A stretch of DNA of 64,000 nucleotides, taken from assembly GCF_009789555.1 (NCBI RefSeq), contig NZ_CP046902.1, forward strand, positions 3,674,001 through 3,738,000, given 5' to 3'. Below the pieces are notes generated by a model. That model was given only the letters and a program-made list of their open reading frames with translations. It was not told the origin of the DNA and ran no database searches. The position numbers and the translations under genes are program-made. Within the stretch, counting starts at the first letter, position 1; each line of letters opens with the position of its first letter. The DNA is from Stutzerimonas stutzeri (GTDB lineage Bacteria; Pseudomonadota; Gammaproteobacteria; Pseudomonadales; Pseudomonadaceae). Below are positions 18,745 through 27,962 of this stretch, one piece after another.

Positions 18745-19143
18745 ATGCAAACGCATACTGGTAGTTGCCTCTGCGGTGTCGTGCGGTACCGCATCGATGC
18801 ACCGATCAACGAGCTGACCCATTGCCATTGCAAGATGTGCCGCAAGGCGCACGGTGCTGCATTCGCAACCTATGCGAGCGTGCCGCTGGAGGCGTTTCAC
18901 TTCTTGTCGGGCAAGGACCAGTTGGGCGTCTTCCACTCCTCCGAGCACGTGACGCGCACGTTCTGCATTCGCTGCGGATCCAACCTGCAATTCGTCGACA
19001 ACCGCGAGCACGAGCTTGGCGTTGCGGCCGGGACGCTCGACTCGCCCCTGCCGGTCCCGCCGCAGGAACACATCTTCGTCGACTCCAAGGCGGACTGGTA
19101 CGACATTCGCGACGGACTTCCGAAACACGACGAAGACCTCTGA
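18745..19143 (+). CDS. GFA-domain (Mss4-like) zinc protein
   Basis: A 132-residue protein of the glutathione-dependent formaldehyde-activating (GFA)/CENP-V fold. Zinc ligands are visible: CLC near the start, CHCKMC at about 30-35 and CIRC at about 75-78. Many members are not enzymes for formaldehyde, so the function is open. GGAGG is well placed before ATG 18745. It sits 52 bp after moxR and 49 bp before the VWA gene, inside what looks like one operon. Confidence 0.9.
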   Translation: MQTHTGSCLCGVVRYRIDAPINELTHCHCKMCRKAHGAAFATYASVPLEAFHFLSGKDQLGVFHSSEHVTRTFCIRCGSNLQFVDNREHELGVAAGTLDSPLPVPPQEHIFVDSKADWYDIRDGLPKHDEDL

Positions 19144-19192
19144 CCATCACAAATGCACGGCGCCGCCACCATGGCGCGCCCGAGGTTCTGCC

Positions 19193-20371
19193 ATGCTGCT
19201 TGGCCTGTTCAATGAGATGCGTGCCGCCAAGGTACCGGTGTCGGTACGTGAGCTGCTCGATCTGATCAACGCGTTGAAACACAACGTGATCTTTGCCGAT
19301 ATGGACGAGTTCTATTTCCTCTCCCGGGCCATCCTAGTCAAGGATGAGCGTCACTTCGATAAATTCGACCGCGCGTTCGGCGCCTACTTCAAAGGGTTGG
19401 AGAACCTCGACCAGCACATCGAGGCGCTGATTCCGGAAGAATGGCTGCGCAAGGAGTTCGAACGCTCGCTCACCGATGAAGAGCGCGCCAGAATCGAATC
19501 GCTCGGCGGGCTGGACAAGCTGATCGAGGAATTCAAGAAGCGGCTGGAAGAGCAGAAGGAACGGCACGCCGGAGGCAACAAGTGGATCGGTACCGGCGGC
19601 ACCAGCCCGTTCGGTTCAGGCGGCTACAACCCCGAGGGCATTCGCATCGGTGATGCGGGCAAGCGCCAGGGCAAGGCGGTCAAGGTCTGGGATCAACGCG
19701 AGTACAAGAACCTCGACGATCAGGTGGAACTGGGCACCCGCAACATCAAGGTCGCCCTGCGCCGTCTGCGCAAGTTCGCCCGCCAGGGCGCGCAGGACGA
19801 GCTGGACCTCGACGGCACCATCGACCACACCGCCCGCGACGGCGGCCTGCTGAACATCCAGATGCGTCCGGAACGGCGTAACGCGGTGAAACTGCTGATC
19901 CTGTTCGACATCGGCGGCTCGATGGATGCCCATGTGAAGGTGTGCGAAGAGCTGTTCTCGGCCTGCAAGACCGAGTTCAAGCACCTCGAGTATTTCTATT
20001 TCCACAACTTCATCTACGAATCGGTCTGGAAGAACAACTTCCGCCGCACCTCCGAGCGCACCTCGACCCTCGACTTGCTGCACAAATACGGGCCCGACTA
20101 CAAGGTCGTGTTCGTGGGGGATGCCGCCATGGCGCCGTACGAAGTGACCCAGCCCGGCGGCAGCGTCGAGCACTGGAACGAGGAAGCGGGCTACGTCTGG
20201 ATGCAGCGTTTCATGGAAAAGTACAAGAAACTCATCTGGATCAATCCCTACCCGAAGGACACCTGGGGCTACACCTCGTCCACCGGCATCATTCGCGAAC
20301 TGGTCGAGGATCGAATGTATCCGCTGACCTTGAGCGGCCTGGAAGAAGGGATGAAATTCCTGGCGAAGTAA
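19193..20371 (+). CDS. VWA-domain protein, CoxE-like
   Basis: A 392-residue soluble protein. The N-terminal half is helical (VSVRELLDLINALKHN, EEFKKRLEEQKERHAGG), followed by a Gly-rich linker, and a von Willebrand A domain starts near 230 with LLILFDIGGSMDAHVKVCEELF. The MIDAS motif is DxGGS instead of DxSxS, as in other CoxE-type proteins. It is the expected partner of the MoxR ATPase two genes upstream. ATG 19193 follows GAGG; the open frame further upstream overlaps the GFA gene and is not used. Confidence 0.88.
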   Translation: MLLGLFNEMRAAKVPVSVRELLDLINALKHNVIFADMDEFYFLSRAILVKDERHFDKFDRAFGAYFKGLENLDQHIEALIPEEWLRKEFERSLTDEERARIESLGGLDKLIEEFKKRLEEQKERHAGGNKWIGTGGTSPFGSGGYNPEGIRIGDAGKRQGKAVKVWDQREYKNLDDQVELGTRNIKVALRRLRKFARQGAQDELDLDGTIDHTARDGGLLNIQMRPERRNAVKLLILFDIGGSMDAHVKVCEELFSACKTEFKHLEYFYFHNFIYESVWKNNFRRTSERTSTLDLLHKYGPDYKVVFVGDAAMAPYEVTQPGGSVEHWNEEAGYVWMQRFMEKYKKLIWINPYPKDTWGYTSSTGIIRELVEDRMYPLTLSGLEEGMKFLAK

Positions 20372-20414
20372 GACGCGGCAAGCGCCTGGCACGCAACCGC
20401 CGCGTCAGGCGCGC

Positions 20415-20966
20415 TCAGCGCTGCGTGCCGTCATTGACGCGGGCCGAGCGGGAGAGCCGACGCGAGCTGCGTGGCTTTCGCCCGAACAGGACGCGCCGGA
20501 TCAGCAGCAATACGCTTTCGGCAATCCAGGCCAGTAACAATGCACAGCACAGGCCCCAGGCGATTGCTTGCGGTGCCAGCAGGACCTGGAAACGATAGCT
20601 GCTCCAGACCTGACGGCGCATCGTCTGATCGGCGCCAGCGAGCACGTGCCAGGCCTGCGCATACCAGGGGCCTTGCATGATGCGCCACTCCCGGTCCAGC
20701 AGGCGCGCGCGTTCCACCAATGCCGCGACACTGCGCGCATCACTCTGGATAACCGGATCCTCGCTGGCACGATAGTGCTCGACCAGTGCACTCAGGTTAC
20801 CCTCGAAGAAGCGTCCCGCGGTTTCCTGAAAGCCCACCAGCCCCTGCTGCGCCTCGAGTCGACGCGCCTCGACATGGTGCTCGTATGCCTGAATGAAGCC
20901 GGGTACCTGAACGCCGACCAGCAGGCCAAGGGCGAACAGTGTCAGTCGCAGATAACTTCGTATCAT
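20415..20966 (-). CDS. DUF2937-like membrane protein
   Basis: A 183-residue protein with an N-terminal membrane helix (YLRLTLFALGLLVGVQVPGFIQAY), a central periplasmic helical region of about 100 residues and a second helix near the C-terminus (AIAWGLCCALLLAWIAESVLLLI) followed by an Arg-rich tail. This matches the DUF2937 pattern; function unknown. Its ATG overlaps the stop of the preceding amidotransferase gene as TGATG, so the two are probably translationally coupled. Confidence 0.8.
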   Translation of the reverse strand: MIRSYLRLTLFALGLLVGVQVPGFIQAYEHHVEARRLEAQQGLVGFQETAGRFFEGNLSALVEHYRASEDPVIQSDARSVAALVERARLLDREWRIMQGPWYAQAWHVLAGADQTMRRQVWSSYRFQVLLAPQAIAWGLCCALLLAWIAESVLLLIRRVLFGRKPRSSRRLSRSARVNDGTQR

Positions 20967-21742
20967 CACTGCACCTGCCCGCGTGCGACGCACTCGCCCA
21001 AACGCCACAGCGTCCATTCGCCCGGATGATGAACCCGCCATTGTTCGTTGTCGGTCAGTGGCTCGGTCGCCAGTACCGTAACGACATCGTCAGGCGTCGT
21101 TTCGGCGTTGAAATCGACGGTCAGGTCGGCATCCCTCAACTGCGCCGGGCCGAAGGGCGCGCGCCGGGTGATCTCGGCAAGCTTGGTGCTGCAGAAACTG
21201 AACAACCATTCGCCGTTGCTCAGCAGGCAGTTGAACACGCCCTTGGCGCGATAGCCCGCGCATGCTTCCAGCAAACCGGGCAGCACGTCTTCGGCTGCAA
21301 CACGCTCGGGGAAAACGCCACGCACCCGGTTGAGCAGATCGCAGAAGGCCGCCTCGCTGTCGGTGTCGCCGACCGGCTGGTAGAAACCCCGAGCAGGGCT
21401 GAATTCGGCGAGCTGCCCGTTATGGGCGAAACACCAATGCTGGCCCCACAGTTCGCGCACGAATGGATGCGTATTGACCAGCGCGACCTTGCCGACGTTG
21501 GCGTGACGGATATGTCCGATCACCACCTCGCTCTTGATCAGATAATGCTGGACCATCTTGGCCACCTCGGACTCGCAACTGGCCACCGGGTCCTGGAACA
21601 AGCGCAGCCCGCGGCCTTCGTAGAAGGCGATGCCCCAACCGTCCTTGTGCGGCCCGGTGCGCCCACCGCGCTGCATCAGTCCGGTAAAACTGAAGTGAAT
21701 GTCGGTCGGTACGTTGGCGCTCATGCCGAGCAGTTCACACAT
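20966..21742 (-). CDS. Class II glutamine amidotransferase (YafJ/GAT type 2 family)
   Basis: A 258-residue protein with the N-terminal nucleophile Cys2 (MCELLGMSANVPTDIHFSF), the conserved PHKDGWGIAFY and VIGHIRHANVGKVALVNTHPF segments, and the glutaminase WCFAHNGQL motif. Stand-alone members such as YafJ have no known synthetase domain, so the acceptor is unknown. GGAG is placed upstream of the ATG. It ends in a TGATG overlap with the DUF2937-like gene and begins 62 bp after an unknown membrane protein, suggesting a three-gene operon. Confidence 0.9.
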   Translation of the reverse strand: MCELLGMSANVPTDIHFSFTGLMQRGGRTGPHKDGWGIAFYEGRGLRLFQDPVASCESEVAKMVQHYLIKSEVVIGHIRHANVGKVALVNTHPFVRELWGQHWCFAHNGQLAEFSPARGFYQPVGDTDSEAAFCDLLNRVRGVFPERVAAEDVLPGLLEACAGYRAKGVFNCLLSNGEWLFSFCSTKLAEITRRAPFGPAQLRDADLTVDFNAETTPDDVVTVLATEPLTDNEQWRVHHPGEWTLWRLGECVARGQVQ

Positions 21743-21804
21743 GCATGATCTCCGTTGTGTCCCTGTTCAAATCAGGTGGCCAGGCGTCGCGCTGATCGCT
21801 GCGC

Positions 21805-22275
21805 TCATAGCCGGGGTTCGGTCCGCGCCTGGTACCCTCCGACGGGACGATAATCGTCCTGGTCGTCCTCATCCAGCCGCTCGCGCAATGTACGGGGATC
21901 ATCATCCTCGCTGCGAGCGGCCTCGCGTCGCTGTTTGAGGCGGCGTTCGATGGGCCAGCGCAGCGCCACCAGTACCGCATAGAGCGCGAACGCGACAAGC
22001 CCGTAGAGCGCCAGGTCCGCAACCGCTCGCCAGGCGTTGTTGCCCACCTCGAACAGGACATCCAGTGCGGTGATGGCCACTGCCGGGGCGAACAGTTCCC
22101 GAGCGGGGTCGACGATAGTGGGCGTCAGCAGCACAACGGCGACGATCAATCGCAGCGGCTCGCGCAGCCAGCGCCACAGGGCCCGTGTGACACGAAACCA
22201 CACCAGCAGGCATCCGAATGCGGCAATTGCATAAACGGTCCAGGCAAGCAGGTAATCATTGGCGAATAGGAACAT
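21805..22275 (-). CDS. Membrane protein of unknown function
   Basis: A 156-residue protein I do not recognise as a named family. It shows about four hydrophobic helices (LLAWTVYAIAAFGCLLVWF; PLRLIVAVVLLTPTIV; AVAITALDVLFEV; LALYGLVAFALYAVLVAL) and a charged cytoplasmic tail rich in Arg, Glu and Asp (RLKQRREAARSEDDDPR). It lies first in a probable operon with the amidotransferase and DUF2937-like genes and is divergent from the universal stress protein gene. Confidence 0.7.
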   Translation of the reverse strand: MFLFANDYLLAWTVYAIAAFGCLLVWFRVTRALWRWLREPLRLIVAVVLLTPTIVDPARELFAPAVAITALDVLFEVGNNAWRAVADLALYGLVAFALYAVLVALRWPIERRLKQRREAARSEDDDPRTLRERLDEDDQDDYRPVGGYQARTEPRL

Positions 22276-22486
22276 GACGGTCTCTCGGGTAGGCCAGTGC
22301 GCTCACCAGCGCTCGATGCCGCGCATGATAACAGCCACGCGTCCGCTGGCTGCGAGTTCGCGATGCGATGACGCGCTGGCCATGATGCATGTAACGCCGT
22401 ATAAACGCTCAAAACAAAACGCTAGAACGCCCCAATTGCGTGCCAAGAAGCCATACTTGTCACACGGATACATCAGGAGAGTCATC

Positions 22487-22927
22487 ATGACCTACCAACA
22501 TATTCTGGTCGCCATCGACCTGACCGACGAATGCCACCCGGTCGTCGCGCGCGCCCAGGCCCTGGCCGCCGCAAGCGGTGCGAGGTTGGCACTGGTGCAC
22601 GTCATCGAACCCATGGCCATGGCGTTCGGCGGCGATGTCCCGATGGACCTGTCGATGCTCCAGCAACAGCAGTTCGACCAGGCCCGTGAGCGGATGACCG
22701 GATTCGCCGACCGCTACGCCAGCCTGACGGCCGAACAACGGCACCTGGCCTATGGCCAACCTCGCCAGGAGGTGCATCGCCTGGCCAAGGAACAGGGCTG
22801 CGACCTGATCGTGGTCGGTAGCCACGGCCGTCACGGGTTGGCGCTGTTGCTCGGCTCCACCGCCAACGACATCCTTCACGGCGCCCCTTGCGACGTGCTC
22901 GCGGTACGCTTGAAGAAACCCGAGTAA
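22487..22927 (+). CDS. Universal stress protein (UspA family)
   Basis: A 146-residue single-domain UspA protein: MTYQHILVAIDLTDE start, and the ATP-binding signature G-x2-G-x9-G-S in VVGSHGRHGLALLLGSTAND, so it belongs to the nucleotide-binding branch. AGGAGA stands 7 bases before the ATG. These proteins accumulate in stationary phase or oxygen limitation; no Anr box is evident in the 211-bp upstream region. Confidence 0.93.
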   Translation: MTYQHILVAIDLTDECHPVVARAQALAAASGARLALVHVIEPMAMAFGGDVPMDLSMLQQQQFDQARERMTGFADRYASLTAEQRHLAYGQPRQEVHRLAKEQGCDLIVVGSHGRHGLALLLGSTANDILHGAPCDVLAVRLKKPE

Positions 22928-22955
22928 CCCAACGAGCGCGCCTGGGCCTGAGGGC

Positions 22956-23648
22956 TCAGGCCGTCTCAGCCCCCTCGCCTGCGCTCATGACCAGCGGCCT
23001 GATTTTTTTCAACTGGGTTTCCAGTGAATAGGTCAGGCTGGACGCCATCGAGAAGAACGTCAGAAACGCCTTGAGATTCGAGTCCGCGTGGCAGGTGTCG
23101 TGGATGCGCTGCCAGAACGCCTGATTGACCAGCTGCAGCTGCTGGAAAGACCGGACCAGACCGCGCAGTTCCCAGTCCGCGTGGCGCCCCTCGCGCAGGT
23201 TGAAATACTGGCGAGCCAGGTACAGCGAGACCGCGCGCAGCACGAACTCCTGATTGCTGGCGAACGGCAAATGCTGATGCGCCATCGGCTTGAGCTTGGC
23301 CAGTACCGGGCAGGCGCTGGTCGCCATGATCACGCCCAGCAGCGCCCGCAGCCCCTCCTCCAGCCCGACCAGTTTGGTGTACTCGCGTTCCGGCGTGCGC
23401 ACCCGCACCTGCGCTTTCTTCACGGCCGGCAGCCCCTGGAAGTCCTCGATGACGCGGTACAGGTCGACCGCGGCGGGGCAATGGCTGAAGTTGTCCCGGC
23501 TCAGCGGGCAATTGTTGCATTGCTGATGTTCCAGGCGCGTCCACTTGGGCGCCTGCAGGGCAGCCTCGTGATCGTACGCACGGTCCAGTTCGATCCGATA
23601 GCTGAACTCATGCTCGTCGTCCAGGACGATGCGGTAATCAATTGCCAT
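22956..23648 (-). CDS. Conserved hypothetical protein with cysteine cluster (DUF6901-like)
   Basis: A 230-residue protein. The N-terminal 40 residues look like a beta hairpin (MAIDYRIVLDDEHEFSYRIEL), followed by a cysteine cluster CNNCPL...HCP at about 43-58 that could bind a metal or iron-sulfur centre, and a long helical part ending in LTYSLETQLKKIRPL. I believe it resembles the uncharacterised DUF6901 group, without certainty. GGAG precedes the ATG. It is convergent with the stress-protein gene (28 bp) and lies 101 bp downstream of uup. Confidence 0.75.
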   Translation of the reverse strand: MAIDYRIVLDDEHEFSYRIELDRAYDHEAALQAPKWTRLEHQQCNNCPLSRDNFSHCPAAVDLYRVIEDFQGLPAVKKAQVRVRTPEREYTKLVGLEEGLRALLGVIMATSACPVLAKLKPMAHQHLPFASNQEFVLRAVSLYLARQYFNLREGRHADWELRGLVRSFQQLQLVNQAFWQRIHDTCHADSNLKAFLTFFSMASSLTYSLETQLKKIRPLVMSAGEGAETA

Positions 23649-23749
23649 CTAAGCTCCGTCGAGAGTGCTGACAGGTGTCGCTGTTATCGTAGTGACAGGT
23701 TCAGTCGCGCCATGGGGACATCGAGGGCTGCTCCATGGCATCGATGGCA

Positions 23750-25660
23750 TCAGCCTTCCAGTTCGGCCCAGCGCTCCAGCAAATCGTCGAGTTCCTGTTG
23801 CAACGCCTCGAGACGAGATATCGTTTCGCCAGTACGCTCTGCAGTCTGCTGATAGAACGCCGGCTGCGCAATTTCGGCTTGCAACGCAGCGATGTTTTTT
23901 TCGACTGCGTCTATTTTTCCCGGTAACGCTTCCAGTTCCCGCTGCACCTTGTAGCTGAGCTTCTTCTTTGCCTGCGCGGGCTCGGCAGCTGATGGCGCGG
24001 GCGTGCCCTGCGAGGCTTCGCCCTTCGCCTCTTTCGAGTCCTTCGCATCGGCGACGCCTAGCAATCTGGCCGATCCACCCTGGCGCAGCCAATCCTGATA
24101 GCCACCGACATATTCGCGAACGACCCCGTTGCCCTCGAACACCAGCGTGCTGGTGACCACGTTATCCAGGAATGCCCGGTCGTGGCTGACCATCAGCACG
24201 GTGCCCTGGAAGCCGAGCAGAACCTCCTCCAGCAACTCGAGGGTTTCGACGTCCAGGTCGTTGGTGGGCTCGTCGAGGACCAACAGGTTGGCCGGCTTGC
24301 TGAACAGCTTGGCGAGCAAGAGGCGTGCCCGCTCTCCGCCAGACAGCGCCTTTACCGGCGTTCGGGCGCGTTGCGGGCTGAACAGGAAATCGCCGAGGTA
24401 ACTGAGTACATGGCGATTCTGGCCATCGATGGTAATGAAGTCGCGCCCCTCGGCGACATTGTCGATGACGGTCTTCTCCAGCTCCAACTGGTGACGCAAC
24501 TGGTCGAAATACGCCACTTCCAGGCGCGTCCCGGCTTCGACGCTACCGCTGGTGGGCTGCAGGTCGCCAAGCAGCAGTTTGAGCAGGGTGGTCTTGCCGG
24601 TTCCGTTGGCACCGAGCAGCCCGATCCGATCGCCACGCTGCAGCACCATCGAGAAATCTCGGATCAGCGGCTCGCCACCCGGATGGGCGAAGCTCGCCCG
24701 CTCGACGACGATCACCTGTTTGCCGGACTTCTCCGCCGCCTCGACCTGGATGTTGGCCTTGCCCTGGTGCTCACGGCGCTCGCGGCGCTCGGCACGCAAC
24801 GCCTTGAGCGCGCGAACGCGCCCTTCGTTACGGGTACGACGGGCCTTGATGCCCTGGCGAATCCACACTTCTTCCTGCGCGAGCTTCTTGTCGAACAGCG
24901 CATTGGCTGTCTCTTCGGCCGCCAGTTGCTGTTCCTTGTGCACCAGGAAGCTGGCGTAGTCGCCGTTCCAGTCGATCATGTGGCCCCGATCCAGTTCCAG
25001 GATGCGCGTCGCCAGATTCTGCAGGAACGCACGGTCGTGGGTAATGAACAGGACCGCACCGTTGAAGCCCGTCAAGGCTTCTTCCAGCCACGCGATCGCA
25101 CCGATGTCCAGGTGGTTCGTGGGCTCGTCCAGCAACAGCAGATCGGGCTCGGACACCAGCGCCTGGGCCAGCAGGACGCGCCGCCTCCAGCCACCGGAAA
25201 GCTCGGCCAGGGTCTTGTCGGCCGGCAATTGCAAACGGCTCAGTGTGCTATCGACCAGTTGCTGGAGTCGCCAGCCGTCCTTCGCTTCGAGCGCCTGCTG
25301 GACATGCATCAGCTTGTCCAGGTCGGCTTCGTTGTGGATGTTCTGGCTAAGGTGATGGTATTCAGCGAGCAATTGGCCGACGCCCGACAGGCCTTCGGCT
25401 ACCACGTCGAACACCGTGCGTTCATCGGCGCGCGGCAGCTCCTGCGGCAGTTCGCCGATCTTCAGGCCAGGCGCGCGCCAGATCTCGCCATCGTCCGGCA
25501 GTTGGCTGCCCTTGACCACGCTCAGCATGCTGGACTTGCCCGTACCGTTACGGCCGATGATGCACACCCGCTCACCTCGAGCAATCTGCCAGGACACGCC
25601 ATCGAGCAATGGATTGTTGCCATAGGCGAGGGACACATTGGTCAATTTGAGCAGGGTCAT
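23750..25660 (-). CDS. uup: ABC-F ATPase, Uup type
   Basis: A 636-residue soluble protein with two ABC domains: Walker A GRNGTGKSS near 36-44, signature LSGGWRRR and LLLLDEPTNHLD; then GANGTGKTT, LSGGERAR and LLVLDEPTNDLD. The inter-domain linker is Arg/Glu-rich, and the C-terminus carries an acidic/coiled-coil domain (about 570-636: KVQRELEALPGKIDAVEKNI) that binds DNA or ribosome in Uup. Family knowledge: ABC-F proteins act on the ribosome; Uup loss raises precise transposon excision. GGAG precedes the ATG. Divergent from slt. Confidence 0.93.
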   Translation of the reverse strand: MTLLKLTNVSLAYGNNPLLDGVSWQIARGERVCIIGRNGTGKSSMLSVVKGSQLPDDGEIWRAPGLKIGELPQELPRADERTVFDVVAEGLSGVGQLLAEYHHLSQNIHNEADLDKLMHVQQALEAKDGWRLQQLVDSTLSRLQLPADKTLAELSGGWRRRVLLAQALVSEPDLLLLDEPTNHLDIGAIAWLEEALTGFNGAVLFITHDRAFLQNLATRILELDRGHMIDWNGDYASFLVHKEQQLAAEETANALFDKKLAQEEVWIRQGIKARRTRNEGRVRALKALRAERRERREHQGKANIQVEAAEKSGKQVIVVERASFAHPGGEPLIRDFSMVLQRGDRIGLLGANGTGKTTLLKLLLGDLQPTSGSVEAGTRLEVAYFDQLRHQLELEKTVIDNVAEGRDFITIDGQNRHVLSYLGDFLFSPQRARTPVKALSGGERARLLLAKLFSKPANLLVLDEPTNDLDVETLELLEEVLLGFQGTVLMVSHDRAFLDNVVTSTLVFEGNGVVREYVGGYQDWLRQGGSARLLGVADAKDSKEAKGEASQGTPAPSAAEPAQAKKKLSYKVQRELEALPGKIDAVEKNIAALQAEIAQPAFYQQTAERTGETISRLEALQQELDDLLERWAELEG

Positions 25661-25941
25661 GGCGATCTCCGGAAAACTGGGCGCGCAGTCTAGCAGAACG
25701 CGCCGACCGGACGGGCGCCACCGAGCGCATCCCCCCTGTCATGCATGCGCTCCGACTGCCAGCCAGACCGCTCCAGACATCGATCGCCTGCTGGCCCTGC
25801 CTGCTGCGGCACGACGGGCGAGCAACACTTCGTCGGAACCTTCCGCTTTGATTGTTTCAAGCGATTAATCCTCGTTTAACTGCCTGCCTGGCCGAGCTAA
25901 GCTAGCCGCGCCATCTCCATGCCCCCGTTTTCGGAAGTCTC

Positions 25942-27870
25942 ATGCGCAGTCGACTCTCCAGTATCTGTTTTTGCCTTCTGTTCACTGCCATCAGCCTCGA
26001 AACCGCCCACGCCGCCAGCCTTCAGCAGCAACGGCAGTATTTCGACGAAGCCAAGCGGGCGCTGGCCAAGGGAGACAGCGGCCCCTATCGGCGCTACGCC
26101 AGTGCGCTTCGCGATTATCCGCTCGAACCCTACCTGGCCTACGACGACCTGACTGCACGGCTGAAAACGGCCAGCAACGAGGAGGTCGAAAAGTTTCTGG
26201 CCGAACACGGCGACCTGCCCCAGGCCAGTTGGATGAAACTGCGCTGGCTCCGGTTGCTGGCGGCCCGTGGCGACTGGCAGCCCTTCGTCGCCCATTACGA
26301 CCCGAAGATGAACTTCGCCGAACTGGACTGCCTGTTCGGCCAGTATCAGCTCGCCAGCGGTCAGACGAAGCAAGGCTACGAGACCGCCAAACGGCTCTGG
26401 CTGGTCGGAAAATCGCAGCACAACGCCTGCGATTCGCTATTCGAACGCTGGGAAGGCGCCGGGCAGCTCACCGAACAATTACGCTGGCAGCGCACCAAAC
26501 TGGCGGTCGAGGGCGGCAACTACGGCCTTGCCAGCTTCCTGGTCAAGAGCCTGCCGACGCTCAAATCGCAGGGCGAGTTGCTGGTCGATGTCGCGCAGAA
26601 ACCACAGATGCTGGACCAGACAAGCCGCTTCATGCCGGCCAGCGAAGCCATGGGCGATATCGTCTCGATCGGCCTGCGCCGGCTCGCGCGCACGGACCCC
26701 GAAAAGGCCCTCGGCCTGCTCGACAGCTATGCCAGGCGTATGTCTTTCTCGACCGACGAAAAGGTCGCAATCGCCCGCCAGATCGGCCTGACCCTGGCCA
26801 AGCGCTTCGATGCGCGCGCACTTAAAGTCATGGCCGAATACGACCCTGAGCTGCGCGACGATACGGTCAGCGAATGGCGCGCGCGCCTGCTGTTGCGTCT
26901 GGGACGCTGGGACGATGCCCACGCACTGACCCAACGGTTTCCGGAGGAACTGGCCAACAGCAACCGCTGGCGTTACTGGAAGGCGCGCAGCCTGGAGCTG
27001 GCGAAACCCAACGATGAGCAGGCCGCCCTGCTCTACCGGCCGGTAGCCAGCGAACGAGACTTTTATGGCTTCCTGTCGGCCGACCGCATCCAGGCGCCCT
27101 ACACGCTCAACCATCAGCCGCTCGCGCTGGACCCGAAGGTGACGCAGAAAGTCCGCAACACCGCGGGCATCCGCCGCGCGATGGAATTCCATGCCCGAGG
27201 CCAGATCGTCGACGGGCGCCGCGAGTGGTACCACGTCAGCCGCCTGTTCAGCCGCGACGAGCTGGTCGCCCAGGCGCGGCTGGCCTACGAGATGGAGTGG
27301 TATTTCCCGGCCATCCGCACCATCAGCCAGGCCAAGTACTGGGACGATCTGGACATCCGCTTCCCGATGGCCCATCGCAGCAGCCTGGTGAACGCGGCGA
27401 AGGCACGGGAAATTCACCCGAGCTGGGCGTTCGCGATTACTCGCCAGGAAAGTGCCTTCATGGCCGATGCCCGCTCGCACGTCGGGGCCACGGGCCTCAT
27501 GCAGTTGATGCCGGCCACTGCGAAGGAAACCGCCAAGCGCTTCGGCATCCCGCTGTCGTCCCCTCAGCAAGTGCTCAATCCCAGCGTCAACATCCAGCTG
27601 GGGACCGCCTATCTCAGCCAGATCTACGGGCAGTTCAAGGGCAATCGGGTGCTGGCGTCCGCGGCTTACAACGCCGGACCCGGGCGGGTTCGACAGTGGT
27701 TGAAGAATGCCGAACACCTGCCGTTCGACGTCTGGGTCGAAAACATCCCATTCGATGAGACTCGCCAGTACGTTCAGAACGTGCTGACCTACTCGGTGAT
27801 CTATGGGCAGAAGCTCAACGCACCGCAACCCCTGGTCGAATGGCATGAGCGCTACTTCGACGGGCAATGA
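25942..27870 (+). CDS. slt: Soluble lytic murein transglycosylase
   Basis: A 642-residue periplasmic enzyme that cleaves peptidoglycan to 1,6-anhydromuramic products. Signal peptide 1-25 (CLLFTAISLETAHA), a helical superhelix (U and L domains) of about 430 residues, and the C-terminal goose-lysozyme-like domain with catalytic Glu in FAITRQESAFMADARSHVG (near residue 503), MQLMPATA and AAYNAGPGRVRQW. Length fits Slt70 (about 645). Its stop codon overlaps an ATG (ATGATG) but that frame runs antisense to the MOSC gene and is not taken as a gene. Confidence 0.96.
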   Translation: MRSRLSSICFCLLFTAISLETAHAASLQQQRQYFDEAKRALAKGDSGPYRRYASALRDYPLEPYLAYDDLTARLKTASNEEVEKFLAEHGDLPQASWMKLRWLRLLAARGDWQPFVAHYDPKMNFAELDCLFGQYQLASGQTKQGYETAKRLWLVGKSQHNACDSLFERWEGAGQLTEQLRWQRTKLAVEGGNYGLASFLVKSLPTLKSQGELLVDVAQKPQMLDQTSRFMPASEAMGDIVSIGLRRLARTDPEKALGLLDSYARRMSFSTDEKVAIARQIGLTLAKRFDARALKVMAEYDPELRDDTVSEWRARLLLRLGRWDDAHALTQRFPEELANSNRWRYWKARSLELAKPNDEQAALLYRPVASERDFYGFLSADRIQAPYTLNHQPLALDPKVTQKVRNTAGIRRAMEFHARGQIVDGRREWYHVSRLFSRDELVAQARLAYEMEWYFPAIRTISQAKYWDDLDIRFPMAHRSSLVNAAKAREIHPSWAFAITRQESAFMADARSHVGATGLMQLMPATAKETAKRFGIPLSSPQQVLNPSVNIQLGTAYLSQIYGQFKGNRVLASAAYNAGPGRVRQWLKNAEHLPFDVWVENIPFDETRQYVQNVLTYSVIYGQKLNAPQPLVEWHERYFDGQ

Positions 27871-27962
27871 TGCCTGCCGTGCCGCTCGAATTCCTCGGGG
27901 TTCGAGACGGCGGCGCCCGCGGCATGTACCGCGGGTTGCTGCCCTATCCGTCGGTCAGCGGG

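Noticed and set aside
24182..25693. 503-codon plus-strand frame opposite uup
   Set aside because: Shadow of the ABC-F gene, which has both Walker motifs and a good start signal.
26479..27867. 462-codon minus-strand frame opposite slt
   Set aside because: Antisense to the transglycosylase with its catalytic Glu and signal peptide clearly in the plus-strand frame.
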